NCBI GenBank assembly: GCA_003342895.1
Contig: PTFA01000198.1
Coordinates: 953,905 to 1,017,904, forward strand
Direction of reading: 5' to 3'
DNA: 64,000 bases
From: Casuarius casuarius
Taxonomy: Eukaryota; Chordata; Aves; Casuariiformes; Casuariidae
Positions 1 to 13,159 of the stretch are shown here, in pieces. Every line of letters starts with the position of its first letter. The stretch's first letter is position 1. The notes under the pieces are model-generated. The model saw nothing but the letters and a program-made list of their open reading frames with translations, made no database searches and was not told where the DNA came from. Both the position numbers and the translations under genes were made by a program.

Positions 1-3000
1 CAATTTCTGAACTTTCTGAACTCTTATATATCTGTCAGACAGACATCCAAACTCCAGGAAATGAACCACTCAAGGTTCTCATTAAAAAAAAGCCAGGCTC
101 AACTTTCCATTTCCTCATTAAGCCCTTGTTGGGCTTACAGTTGCCTAGGCTTAAAGGGAGAAAATTCTTGTTGAGGTTGTGACCTTTGCAGCAGGCTGAG
201 ACAGTTTGGGGGGGGGGGGGGGNTGTTTTTTAAAAAAAGCAGGGTAATTCTCTAGTTGTGCACAAGTGCTTCAAATATGGGGTCAACAGACACATAAAGA
301 CTTAAGGTGGAAGAGCTGTAGAATATGAAGGTGCCATTACTAAGCAAGATGAAACAAAATATTAAAAACTACATATAGGCAGCAGTAAAAAATTCATTTC
401 CAAAATTCCCAATTTTGAGAATTGGTTGGCGAGAGCTTATCTGTTAGAGCACATTAAGCAAACTGCTTGTGTGTTAACATGCTGCTGGTTGGAATGACAA
501 TTAATAATGATGATGAAAGGCAGAAGCTCTGGGCCAGGTTCTCAGCTCATGGAGGCACTCGAGCAAGACACTTTTCTACACCCAAGGGCTTGGCCATGCA
601 AAGCCATTAAATAATGTCCCAAGGCTTGGTCTACCAAAGCATTTTTGCAGTTCTCACAGCACAGGACAAACTACAATATTCTGCAGAAATCATTAATGGC
701 AAGAAAGGCCACAAAACATCCATGCAATGCTAATTTGATGAATGTTCACATCCTAAAGAGTAGCTAGTGGACTGCGGTTAAAAAAAAAAGCACTAGTTTC
801 TTTCCTAGAGGGATTCTGTGCTATAACAGCAGATAACGGCTGCACTGTGCTGTTCGCCTTTACTGCTTGATTGTGTGGGATACCATCGCTGAGATGTGTA
901 TTGAACTAGATCCTCCTGAGTATAGTCCTGTCCATGTGCAGCCCCAAATTCCTGAAATAATGTAATGATATTAAAACCTATTGTCCTTATCTATATCCTT
1001 CTCCTCTCTTTTTCCTGCAAAGGAAGTTAAGCAGTATCGCTGTCAGTAGTAAACCAATAGCTAGAAGACATTTGTAATCCTGACATTATTTGCTCAAATT
1101 GTGAATTATGACTCTACCAACCATGATGTCATCAAACTTCATGTAGCCACTGTCGCTGCATCACCATAGTTCTGCAGTAGTATCTTCCTCAGCCAGATTA
1201 ATTTTACACTGGATTTCAGGCTTTTTTTTTTTCCCAAGAGCAAACCTAATATTTCTACCTGCCCTTTAATCATTTCTGGTTCATATCAATCTGTGTCAAA
1301 GAACAATACAGCGATAATATATAACCTTAGGGAACTGAGATTATATAAACTGCAGCATAATACTTACCATATTAAATTCAATTTTTCAATTTAGCTATTC
1401 TCTGTCTGTTTTACTTGGCTTTAAACTAAACAAACCTCCAGTGCCAAATGCAGCAATTGGAACTGACCACCTACAGCACAAGATTAAGGATATGAAAAAA
1501 TGCTGTGTATTTGTTCTGAAGCTAAAACCTTTTTCTCTTCAGCATGGGAACTTCATTGATTATAAACCACACTGTTCTAAATTAAATAAAATGGAAATAT
1601 AATGACCTATAGTGGAGTGAAATATGGTTTATTTAAAAGTGTTTTTAATCACATAAAATCTAAGGAAGGCCACTCTCCTGGTAAGAGTATTTTGCAAGAG
1701 AAAGCTTATCTATAAACCTGGCAACTTTATTATAAAAGACAATACCTGTAGTGAAAGGGAGAAAAGTTGATTTCAATTCATAAGAGGCCCTTTTATCCCT
1801 TAAATTTTCCTCCTGGCTGTAAGTAACATCTTCTTGACAGTGTCACATCATTCGGGGCTCTATGGAGCAAACCCCTGGTTTGCCACAGCATGCAAATCTC
1901 CAGAGGCTTCAGTCTGACAGGACGGGGGGAGATAGAGCCACAGGCTTCAAAGGCCCCAGACTCTGAACTTTGTCAACATCTCTCCAACTGCTGTAGCATG
2001 AAGCAAGAACGTATCTTCCTCCCTTTGCCCAGATACAGAAGGTCACCTATGTTGATGATACTGTTATAACTCAAGTGAGTGTGCCCAATGAAAAAAAAAC
2101 ATCAGCAGATGAGGGAGAAGAGACACTCAGAGGCAGGGTGGCCCTGCTACCTATTTCTTACAAGAGAAAGCACATACTTATTTGTGAGGCTTGCCAGCTC
2201 ACATTATTTCTAATGCTTTCCTGACCCTCTAGAACCAAACAAAAATTAAGTCCATAGGTTGGTTCAGAAATGTAATAGTAATATAATCATCCTACCAGTC
2301 TTGCAGTCATTCTGCTGGTTTCTCAAGTTGGCTGGAGGATATAATTGTCTAGTTAAAAAGATGCATATAAAGCTAAGATCTATTAATGTTAAGGAAAAGA
2401 ATCTCATTACAGCTTTTGTGCAGAATAGCAGTAATATTATTATGAATCCTCCTCTGTTAGCTCTCTTGCATGCCCCTTGATTTAACCCTAGTATTTAATA
2501 TAACATTTGGTATAGATTTCAGTGCTGTCCTTTATGTCCACTAAAGGAGCATGACTGAGGAATCTATCTGATGGCAACTGTGTTCAGTTCCTGTGTAGTG
2601 AAAATCATTTATATTTTCCCATTTATTCAAGGTCCTTGACTTTTGTGCTTTATATTACTACATACAGGTGTGAAAACATACAGACCTGTTTAAGTTACAA
2701 GTTGGCTGAGGGAGAAACAGCAGCATGTGAAAAGAAAAACAAAGTAGTACATGTTCAGGGTATACTGAGTCCTAGGGATGGGCAGGTCACTTATAAATAA
2801 GATGAATCTCAGCCAGAATATTGGAACGTAACCCAAATTACTGCAGTGTTTAATAAGTAATCCCCTGCCTAATTACAAGGTCTTTCTTCTTCTCCATAAG
2901 GCTCCCACCTTCACTGCAGTTTATGATGAAGTACCAGAATATTGGGTAGTTGCTGCTAAGCCTGCTATCGGCTTCATAGCACCTGGTTCCAAGGCCAGGA

Positions 3001-3929
3001 GCTTTGACATTCAGGAAAATTCAGCAAAACTTGATCAATCCAAAAGGGAGTTTTGTAGGACTAGGGAGAAAGAAGATATGTCATGGTAGAAGTTTTATAA
3101 AACACTGGAAGGTCCTAGTTTTCCATGTCTCTCCTCAGGGTAAGCCAGTCAAAAAGCTGTGTTCTTTCTTGGACAGCTCTCATGAAGGAAAGCCACAAGA
3201 CTGGTAACTCAGTTCTGAGTGAATCACAACAGACATTATAAGAGGTCTCAGAAAAAAATGTGTCTTTAAGCTTTATTTCATTGTAGGTCACCAGGGAGAG
3301 TGAAAAGTTAAGAAAAGCAGAGAGAATATAGAAAGTGTGTTCAAATGAGTTCAAATGAAGAAAGACCAACATGGTGAGAAAAGGCATCACTAGAAAGGCC
3401 ATGAAGGTTAGTTATGTGCTAAGTCTTCTTAAGAGTCAGCCAAAAATTATTACTCAGCCTATTCTGGAAAGGCTTTTTAATACCCTTCTCTATAATGATA
3501 GAGAAAATTAAACTCTAGTCATTTTATAGGTAACACATTCCCAAACTGTTACTTTTATTCACAGTAATGGTTCCTCTCAATATATTTTACTAAACTCCTC
3601 TCTATCAGAGTGGCAATTGTGGCCTTGGTCCAACAAGGCATACATTAAAGTGAACCTGTGAGCAATTGAATTGATTTTATTGAACTACTGATATGTTTAA
3701 GGTTCTCATATGCTTAAATGCTTTGCTGGACTGTGGTTTAGAGGAACAACATCTCTATATCACCCAATCAGCCTGTCCAGCAAAGCAACAGAGCCAACAA
3801 AAAGTTAATGTGATTGTTAAGTCATTGGAAATAGGGCACGCACAAGTCTGTGAAATGATCTTGTGGAAGCATTTGTCTGAAATTAGTTCTTACTTTTCCA
3901 AATTAGCTCATTTTTCTGAATAAGAGCGC
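1..3929. other. Unique AT-rich non-coding DNA
   Basis: No reading frame here exceeds about 95 codons and none resembles a known protein. Apart from the G homopolymer at 208-222 I see only short A and T runs. A perfect octamer motif (ATGCAAAT, the POU/Oct site) lies at 1890-1897 inside a slightly GC-richer patch at about 1800-2000. A single 8-base match is weak evidence for function. The stretch could be intergenic or intronic. Confidence 0.6.
208..223. repeat. Poly-G run ending in an ambiguous base
   Basis: Fifteen G residues are followed by a single N at 223. A long G run can form a G-quadruplex, but the ambiguous base shows that the assembler could not resolve the run length. The exact length should not be trusted. 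Confidence 0.9.
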
Positions 3930-4345
3930 TGACTATTGTGCGCAGAAATGGAGAAATTAAATAAAAAACAACATACCGGCTTATTAATCAAATTAATAGG
4001 TGGCAACAAATTGTAGCTTAAAAGCACATCTGAAAGGAAAGAGCCTGTTCAAAGACCAAGTGCAAAAGTTTATGCATTTTATTAATGACAGAACAATATT
4101 ATTACTCATGTATTTTATTAGTCCTGAATAATATCCTCCTAATTAAAACAAGTGCCTGCTAAATTTCTCGAATGGCATTTTAGCAACAATATAGAAAACA
4201 ATCCACATTTCCTGTAAATACTTTGTTGCACATTAGAAATAATTATCAATTCATTTACTTAAATGCCAGGCTTGTGTTGCAATAGTTAATGAGGCTTGTG
4301 CTATACTGCAAATTAGGTTTCATAAACTAAGCATCATCATAATGC
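3930..4345. promoter_or_regulatory. TAAT/ATTA-rich block, possible enhancer
   Basis: This block has many ATTA/TAAT cores (homeodomain-type sites), for example in 'ttattaatcaaattaatagg' and 'ctaattaaaac', together with AACAAT/ACAAT Sox-like words. It lacks repeats or simple-sequence tracts despite being AT-rich. That texture is typical of conserved non-coding elements near developmental genes, but conservation cannot be judged from one sequence. The alternative is ordinary AT-rich DNA. Confidence 0.25.
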
Positions 4346-7119
4346 AAGGGCCTATACTGAAAAATCAGGAAATTGTGTTGAGCTCAGCAGGTCAAATTAT
4401 TCCTATGGACCTTGATAGCTCTGAACCAATAATATTTAGATTCATCAGCCTGATGGAAACATAATCAAGATGTAGAAGAAATTCTGGCCTGGAGTAAAAA
4501 CTACCTATATTCCTTTCAAGTTACTTAAATATTTTTTTCAGTTTTATATTAATAGGTTTAACAGTATTACAGCCGTTATTTTAAGCAAGAATAGGAACCT
4601 CATCTATTAAATACTGTGCAAACTTGCAGTAAAAGATAATCTTCACCTCCAAAGAAATTGGTATCTAAATAAGGCAACACCAAATGAGAGAAAGAGGAAG
4701 GTCATGTGTTGTCTCTGCTGCACAGGGTGAGGCTAAGATGCAAACAGATTTAGTTTGCCCACATGTGGAAGGATGGCAGAGTTAGCAAGTTAGCCTAAGC
4801 AGAGTTACAGGTTAAGGAAGTATGAGAGTGAAACCAAATTGTTCATGTCAGCCCCAGGCATTCTGGGTGAAATTTTCAAAATGTAATCTCCAAAGCAAAG
4901 ATTAAGCTCACATAACTTTAGATAACTAGTGCCTGCATCAGTTTCCTAAACATAGGTATCTAATACCATTTGAGCCATTCTAGGGTTATCAAGGACATCT
5001 GCAAGGTGTTGGCAGATATGACACAGGGTCTACAAAAAAAAAAAAAAATCTACAGATATCTGGATCTGTAGCAGAAGGGCAGATGAGGTGCCCTAGAGCA
5101 CCTCAAATGGCTTAGATACTTATGCTAGACAACTAAAATGAATTCTTAACTGAGAAACATTTATCAGGCATCTACTTCTCCTAGGCTGTCCCTATAATCA
5201 GTGGAGTGAGATACTAACCTCTAGTGGGATGAATTAAGCCCTGTGGAGGTACCACTATTTTTTCCACTAACTTTGGAGAGAACATTGGCCAACTGTGCTC
5301 CTGAAGAAGGTTCAGCATTTAGGCAGTGATTTTTTTTGCATTTGATTTTTGATAATTTTCAGAAAGGATATCCCGGCCACCCTTAGGCAATAGGAGCAGT
5401 GGTTTTATTGCTGTTTTGGTTTATTCCATAATATTTTTTATTTCTTAATTTTATTCCTTGTTAAAAAAATTATTTAACTGGTGAAAAAATGTGAAGTGTA
5501 CATGAAAACCGAGGAAGTTGTACAAAGTACATGATGTCTTCATCAGAAGGCAAAACCAAACCACATTTTTGAAAATTTTTTCCACATTGACAAAGTGCCA
5601 GATTTAGCCCAGAGTACCTGGGATTCAGAACAACAAACCAAACAGTTATATTCTAATTTGTTAAGTAACAGCCTTTAGAGGAGTTACAGGGCTAGAAAAG
5701 CACACTAACTGCAGGTTTCATCCAGTGAGAGAGAGAGATGCCAGAGAACTTGTATGCAGAAACCTCAGATGCCTGCCCAAAGTCAATACAAACAGAATTT
5801 GCATGTGCAGGTACAAATTATTTCATCTGTCCGGGCAAGGGCTATTATAAAGCTTTGGTTCAAATCTAGCTGGGTTGTAATGAAATCAGTTCTGGGTACT
5901 TAGAACTTTTCGAGGTCAGAACATATGTGATCACTTTTATATATCAATGATGGCTGGTTTAGGACACAGCCCCTCTGCACTAATTTTTCAAAATATGTCA
6001 GTTTATCTCTTTGTGACAAAACAGAATTATATTTTATATGGAAAGTTTCTCTTCCAAGGGCTGCCTTCTCAATATTATCCAATTAAAAAGCATATACTCT
6101 TTTGCTTTGTATTCTGGTTCTGAGAGTCCTCTGTGGTTCTTGTCTTCAGGCTTCCCTGATTCTGATACCAGCATTTCAGTGTTGACCTTGTACAAGACCT
6201 TTGCGATGCCTCCCAGTAAGCCCTCCCAAGACTCTTGCACCTATACCTTCCTCGAAATCCTACTCCCCAGAGGGAATTTTGGAAGTCCAGGTCTGTTCCT
6301 CATCAGCAGAGAGAGTATTTGTTATTTGGTGCTCCTCTTTAAAATGCTATCCTTTTTCATACATCATATAATACCTGCCACTTGCTCCCTCCTTAGTATG
6401 TCTCATCTGCATTTTGAAATTCCCTGTCTCCTCTCTTGAACAGGAAGGTCTAGGCTTCCCAAAGAGTATGTGTTTCTGAAAGGTCTCTTTCAAGACTGAA
6501 TTGATCTTGGGTATATACTGAAATAAGTGAATATGTGAGCATTCAGAATTATGCTGTAAATATTGAAATCATCATATTTATCTTTTCAGAAGTTTGGCTC
6601 TTTAACCACCCTGGCATCACTACAAGTGTTTGTTTATTACATATACTTGCTGGCTGTCGGTGAAAGTCTCAGTGTTTCTCCTTGGTTTTCTCATTCAAAC
6701 AATAACTTAGATGAATGCAACTTTTTGTACTGCTTGTAGGTTGACCCTCTCTGTTCAATCCAAAAAAATGTTACATTTCACTTGGAAAAATCCATTCAGC
6801 CATGACATACCCTAGGTTTCTTAAAATGACTGATACATGAGGAAATTCTACACAATGACATAAATGACACTCAAACATGGCAACTATGATCATGTCTGCC
6901 AACAGAAACTTGGCATGAACAGCTTCACCTTGATCTTCTTATCTAGGGTGAACGACAAGACAGTGCACCAATTTGTGATGCTGAACAGAACTCATTTCTC
7001 AGGTGATAGCAGTACCCACAAGCAGTCTCAAGTGCTTCCCCTGAAATCAGAAAGAAACCAGAAAGGCTCTCTCCTGTTGTCAACCCTTCTTGACAGAGAG
7101 GTTTTTGTTGACAAGTGAA
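4346..7119. other. Non-coding stretch, no gene recognised
   Basis: The stretch holds a 15-base A run near 5034-5048. Around 4860-5240 are phrases such as 'gaaattttcaaaatgtaatc' and 'gatactaacctctagtggga' that faintly recall palindromic repeats of turtles and crocodilians, too eroded to call. A 133-codon plus-strand frame at 6038-6439 and overlapping minus-strand frames at 5900-6240 have no recognisable motif. Having open frames on both strands over the same bases argues for chance. Confidence 0.5.
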
Positions 7120-7174
7120 CACACGCACACGCGCGCGCGCACACACACGCGCGTACACACACACACACACACAC
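7120..7174. repeat. Compound (CA)n/(CG)n microsatellite
   Basis: An uninterrupted alternating purine-pyrimidine tract runs from CACACG through GCGCGCGCGC, back to CA repeats, then GCGCG and a final CA run. Alternating CG within CA is the classic sequence for left-handed Z-DNA. The small frames read across it are artefacts of the repeat. Confidence 0.95.
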
Positions 7175-9433
7175 TTTCCCAGAAGCTATCAAACATGCTC
7201 AGACATTTTGAAATTAAAATATGTATCTTAAAATATTTAGAATCCATCTCCTTTCAGACCATATGCTTTTGAAGGTATAAGCGTAAATGTTATGTGACAG
7301 AATGAATAGGGAGGCATCTGGTGGAATACAAGGACCTTCAGCTTTAATGTAAGTGATTATTTTTTGGATGCTACCCTACTAAAATCAGTGGGAGATTTGT
7401 TGTTGATTTCATTCAGACATGAATTTCTGAATTCAAATGATAAAATTATCTTTTTTTTTGTCTTTTTAGGCAAGATCTTACGCATGCAGTTTGTAAACAG
7501 GTAGTCACTTCTTTTATCCTCACTATCTAGGGCTCATTTGAAGGTCAGAGAGAAATTCTAAGTATTCGCAACAGAGCTTATCTACTGAGAGGAACCATGA
7601 GGGGATTAGCTTGTTAAATAAATTGCTAACAAAATTAAACAAAGACTCCAAGGAAAACCTTGGATCCAACACCACATTTTTCAGTTTAGGATCCGCTTGT
7701 AATCACACGAGTTTGCTATCAGTGAGAGGCTGCTAGAGAAAAGGGTTATAAGACATAATATAACTGAAAAGCTAAAGGTTGTTCCGCATCATCTAGGCCT
7801 ATCATGAATTTGAGTGGCACAAGGACATCTCCTCTTATCTCAGGATATGACATATCTGGCCTTTCATTTCTGAAAGCCAAGTCCAGGGTCTGCTGACAAC
7901 AGGAAGCGAGGCCCCCTTCGTTTCCATTTGATTTCTTTTCTAATGGTGGTGACTTCTTCTTCTGGACTGGAATTTCAGAACTTCAAAGAATGAAATATTA
8001 TCACATAGTCATATAACCTTTGTGCACACTTCACATTTTCCCCTTGGCTTTGGAGGAGAAAAGCTATAGTTTCGTGTGTGGTTTGCTACACCTAAAATAC
8101 TTTTTATTTCAATTTATGCCGTTCATATTAGATTTATAAACAGATACATGTTGTATAAAAGTAATGCAGAGTAACCTGAGGGACCCTGCGGTGGTGTGAC
8201 TCGTTTAGCAAGCAACTACCTTGTAAATAATAGGGAATTAAATGGCTCCTGTCAAAGCCATTGCTGAATACAGGATTCTCTTTTGGGTTTTTTTGAACGC
8301 CTTTTTTTTATTCCAGAAAATGTAAGCAATATCTGACAGAAAAGTATTACAAGACAGAAGTGAGAGCATGCTGGAAGGGTGTAGGTACTTAAAGAAACAG
8401 CTTTTAGAAGAGACGTTATAGAGTTCCATAGAAGGAAACTAGGTTTTCCACCAAGCTCTGAGCTAAACTGTGAGTCATGGTTCAGTCCTAAGCCCTCACG
8501 TTCTTATCTTCCATAAACAAATCAGAAAGGAAAAGGTGGCTTTAAGCTTTGGGGCTGTGTTATCCTGTCACCCAGTTTCAACAAACTGCTCATGTCACCC
8601 AATGGGGTTCAGACCAATAAAGAAAGCCAGTGCTCACATTAATGCTTCTCTCCTTTATCCCACTGCAGACTTACCCCAGTAGAGAAAGGTTGGGGAGCTT
8701 TCCAGCTTTCCCGTGCCAGACAGGGACTGTCGATGTGCGGTTTTCCATGAGTGATATTTCTGGATTGTTTATCAGAAAAGATAGTCAGTATAATACAGAG
8801 ACCTGAGTCAAGTGCCTTTAATTAAATATAGACTCCCACATGCTGAACACTTACAGGAAAATGCTGTTTCTCCTCAGTTCTCACTAAGGTTAATACCAGA
8901 AAATTCCATATACATTTTCACAGTAGGTCCTTGATAACTTGACAGGAAGTGATACTAAAGTGATAAGTGCTATCTATACTTTCCTGCATCAACTTTGCAA
9001 ACTCAGTATATTCCATATGCTCCTGCATCACCACTTATTGAAATGCATTGTTAAATTGGATTTAAAGGTTTCAGTTTGTGATGTCCGTCCAACCATGCAT
9101 ATTTTTTTGAAGTGGTAAAGACATAACTTTCATCCCCTCTCATTCGGATTGCTGTCATTCGGATACCTTGTACTTGTCAATAGCACAATATCTAGAAAGC
9201 TCAGATAGATGGATGACCTGATTCATTCAGGTTTTCATCCCCAAAGGTGCCCTTTATCCTGAAATGGAATTTGCATGCCACAAAATGGCAAGCATTAATG
9301 AAAAAGCTGCTCTTTCCTTCCACTTTTAATTTATGCAATAAAAGTTCAATCTCTCGTTTGCCTTTCAGCACTGCTTGAGTCTGCGCACCAGCTCAGCCTG
9401 CTCACAGCAGCAGGGGGTATATATACAAGCAGA
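7175..9433. other. Unique non-coding stretch
   Basis: No gene, RNA or repeat was recognised. A block at about 9280-9370, with 'gcattaatgaaaaagctgct' and 'tttaatttatgcaataaaag', has a conserved-element look but no decisive motif. Confidence 0.5.
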
Positions 9434-9480
9434 GGCCTGAATCATTCTCTGGTGTAAATCACTGTGGCTTTACTGCAGCA
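9434..9480. repeat. Fragment of 'CTGGTGTAAATCA' interspersed repeat
   Basis: The phrase 'tctctggtgtaaatcactgt' resembles the left arm of a short palindromic interspersed repeat. A fuller copy, with both arms, is at 24583-24652. From memory, similar phrases are common in turtle and crocodilian DNA. The fragment is short, so the assignment is tentative. Confidence 0.35.
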
Positions 9481-12400
9481 CTTAGACAGCAGTTGAGGAT
9501 GTAGCTACTTCTGTCAAGTCATAGAAACTGTTTATTTCTGCAAAATGCATGTGTTAGATTTATACCTCTTCCATGATCATTAATTTGCCTCATTCTCTTT
9601 GATTTGGAGCAATGAGAGACGACTTGGCCAACATATTTACTGAAGAGATCGACATGGGAGTAACATGACACCAGAAGATAGAGATTTGCCAGGGTGAGAT
9701 GGCAAATTGGTGCCATGACCTACTTCTTACATCATCTGACTTGAAGAGCAGAACTGCTCAAGTCTGAATATTGGAAAGCCCTTAGTGAAACTTGTCTAAA
9801 GTTGATTCATTTTGTTTCTTGCTAAGCTTGTTCCTCAAGGCCAGTCGGCATCCCTAATTGCATTTGATGTGCCTGGAATATATTTTAGCTCTTTTTTTTC
9901 TACCACTGCACACAATGATTCAGTATCTATTTCACAACTCAGAATAAACATTCTGCTTACAATATTACAATAGATTTGTAGGGGAATTTAGTTGTCATTA
10001 AAGCAAGAAACTGAAAGCTGAATCTTCAATACTTAAGGGGTATAGAGGTGCAAGCCACCAATTTCCATACCATTCTGGGCAATATTGAGGTCCGTATTTT
10101 CAAATGCATACAGGAGTGGGGAAAACAGAGGAACTCCCATCCAGCTGCATGACCTATGTAAAGTTTAGCCAGAACTGCAGTCTTTGTGCTTGATGCAGAT
10201 CTGAGATGTCTATTGATTTGTGCCTTATGTGGAATGACTTCTCAAAAGTGGCAGAGAAACATATATAGACCTCTGCCCCTCAAAGATAGCTGAAGTATCA
10301 CTTGTTATATAATACACACCATCAGCTCTGAAATTGTTCAAACACTTTAGAAGCATCCTGTGTCTGGAAGTATGTGCAAGGGAAATCAACTGATACGAAA
10401 ATGATTTTCATTATGCTCTGAAGAAGAATTCAACACAAATTTATTCCAGAAGACAAAAATCCACTTCTTAAATGTCCGGTCCCCATAAGCTCGCTTCTAC
10501 TCACATAGAACCTTGCCATTCAAGGACACTAATTTACCTGAGCTGTGAGGAAGACTATGTTATTCTTGTCTACCCTGTAGTAACATGTGAGATGTCAGAG
10601 GAAACTATCCTTTCTGAAGAATGAGCCATGGCATGTATTGATAGGGCAAAAGGTAAGCTCCATTTTTTGGTAGTAAGCTCGCACTTCCATGCTAGCACAG
10701 AAAACAATTACACTTTTTTTAACCCTTAATTTAATCAATCATTATGCTTTACTCAGGCAAAGTATCTTTTCTGTATCTGGTAAAAGGAAGTTAAAATTGT
10801 GATCCTGCAAATACAGGCATTTCTATAATATATTGATTTAAATTAGGCAATGAACAAGCTTGAATTTAAGCTCACTCTAAAATGTTCCCAGGCTGGTGGC
10901 CCAAATCTATTCTGTAAAGACTGATCATTTCACTAGTGGTGGCTTCTTGAAGTCTTTCGATAGTTCAGTACTGGCCATATTCTAGTAATACAAACAGTTC
11001 GTGGGCTTTACAAGAAATACTAATATGTATATCAGGTTTCTGGGCTTGACTTTCAATAGATTAACATGGTATATATGCATTATCGAAAAGGACTATATCA
11101 CACAAGTATTAAAAGTGATAGATATGCAATAGATATGTCTTACTTGAAATATATATATGTATATGAAAAATGCTTATCATTTTAAATCATTAATTATTTA
11201 ACTAGTCATTAAATGTTAGCAGCGTAATATATTGTCATACATCTTATTAATGTTTTATTATTAAATTAATGCTTTGTTCATTCGCTAGTTCACCTCACCA
11301 GTCGTAGTGGATGTAGAATATGTTAGATGTCTCAGCAGCACATAGCCAACTTGACTAAACTGTAAATCTTTTCTGAAGCTTTCTTACCATCCTGATGCTA
11401 TTTTCCTTCACATGTCATAAGCAGCTATTCTGTTAATCCATGTTGTGCTGGTGATAGTCTATTAGTTTTATAGTAGCTATTGGCTGAGTCTAAAACATGT
11501 ATGAAAAAGAAAAACCAGACTTGATGTTTTCCTTTCCAAAATATACATGGGAAATTAAAAGATCATACATATCTGCCATATGGATGGAAAAAGAGGCAGG
11601 GGGGAAATGTCTCTGGAAAAGCTGGCAAAAATATTAGTGAGAAATGAATGCAAGCTGTGTGTCCTCTGGGGAGTGGCAGGCACATGGACATACAGAGAGA
11701 CGACAGCAGTTTCTGCTCTGAAGCATCCTTTGCCAACACAGCTCTGTTGTCTCCTTCTTTTGTAAACGGGATTGAGAAGTTATAGTGGAGTGGACTTTAT
11801 TTTCCAGGTAGACACTTCCCTCCATGTCTCTGCTGTTTGCCACCCAAATCTCCTAGCCGCTCTTACCTTGTGCAGCACACGCTCCGCCTGTCACTGTGTT
11901 TTTGCCTCTTGCCTTTTGTAACACAAGTGTAATCATGCTAGCAGTTTGCTTATTTATGAGGGCACTGGGGAAATCTTAAGAGAATGAATTCAGGTTAGGG
12001 CAGAAAGCTCTCTCTTCTCCAGAAGCCTCCCTCCCTTTCCAGAACTCTTATTTTTTTGACTGAAGATAAGAATGTCTAGCACGTATATCTGATCTTTGAA
12101 GGTAATGTAGAAATTTTAGTATACGCAACCCCATGTCTCTTACAAGAACATTATCTAAAAAATGAGTATGTCAGATCATAATCCAGCCAACACATTTTGC
12201 AGATACATTGAGGAATATGAAGTCTGTCTATGTGGATCTGTTAATACTTTTCCCCAAAAGACATAGGCTTCTCAAATAGTTTTTCTGTCCTACCTCTGAT
12301 AGGCAGTGCTTTTTCTTAACCCAAGGCAATCTTATAAACATGAAGCACCTGTTTGTGCTCACCAAACACTTCGCAAGCAATGTAATTAAATAATTGCTAG

Positions 12401-13130
12401 GGAATATGCTATAGGAAAGCAGCCAGCCCTGAGCATTCAAAGACATCAGTGAAGGAAAATAAAGTTAGAAAGAGGATCCCTCTGTTTTAATGTTATTTCT
12501 ATGAAGTCTGTGTTTTACATGATCTATATATGTTTGTAAGAATCTGGTACATAAACATGAGACAAATTTACAGTGAGAAGTCACAGAAAGATATGAGAAA
12601 GATGAGAGCAGGAAATGGTGTTCACTGGTACCAGTACGAAAGAGTTTGCAACAGAATCAGAGAGAAGAACACAGTCCCAGAAAGTCATCTCCACTGTGCT
12701 TTTTCCCACTAAGAAGGGTCTGGTGTAGAATGTGGGTGAGACAGCCAAAGACTAGGACTTTTGTCTTCCAGTGACTTCTGTCTAGCTTGCCTATTACTAC
12801 AGGTGAATTAGTGTAAAACTGGTTAATCTCAGATGAAATCTGATAATAGTATGGTCCAAAATAAAAGGGTTAAACTCTGAGTGTTCTAGCCCTGCCAAAA
12901 TACACACTTTAAGACATATCTATTGCATCTAATACTTGTACAATATATTCTTTTTCAGTAATTCATATAGACAGCCTCTCTTCACATGCCTTCAACTCTG
13001 TTTAGAGTGATGCCATGTTAATCTACTGAAGGTCAGTCCCAGAAAACTGATATAACAGAGCAAGTGCTCCTAGGAATTGTATCACATCATGTTAGGCTCA
13101 CAGACAAATAGGCATTAGCTATAGCTAGAG
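9481..13130. other. Unique AT-rich non-coding DNA
   Basis: No recognisable gene. A short AT-alternating patch lies at about 11147-11165. A donor-like AAAAG|GTAAGC occurs near 10652 without a convincing acceptor upstream. Reading frames at 11580-11765 and 12228-12712 are short and show no motif. Confidence 0.5.
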
Positions 13131-13138
13131 GTACTTAC

Positions 13139-13159
13139 CAGTTCATCAAAGTCCTCCAT
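13139..13159 (-). other. Candidate short 5' coding exon
   Basis: On the minus strand an ATG in strong context (G at -3, G at +4) opens seven codons reading M-E-D-F-D-E-L. It runs directly into a consensus donor, CTG|GTAAGTAC. A real first coding exon often looks like this, but the partner exons are not identifiable and the match could be chance. No gene is named. Confidence 0.15.

Noticed and set aside
4860..5240. Possible degenerate palindromic repeat ('ttttcaaaatgt... atactaacctct')
   Set aside because: Resemblance limited to scattered words; too eroded to support a family or boundaries.
6038..6439. 133-codon plus-strand open frame
   Set aside because: No motif, no splice or promoter context, and minus-strand frames overlap it. 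Length is compatible with chance in 64 kb.
7090..7272. Thr/His/Arg repeat peptide
   Set aside because: A translation of the CA/CG microsatellite.
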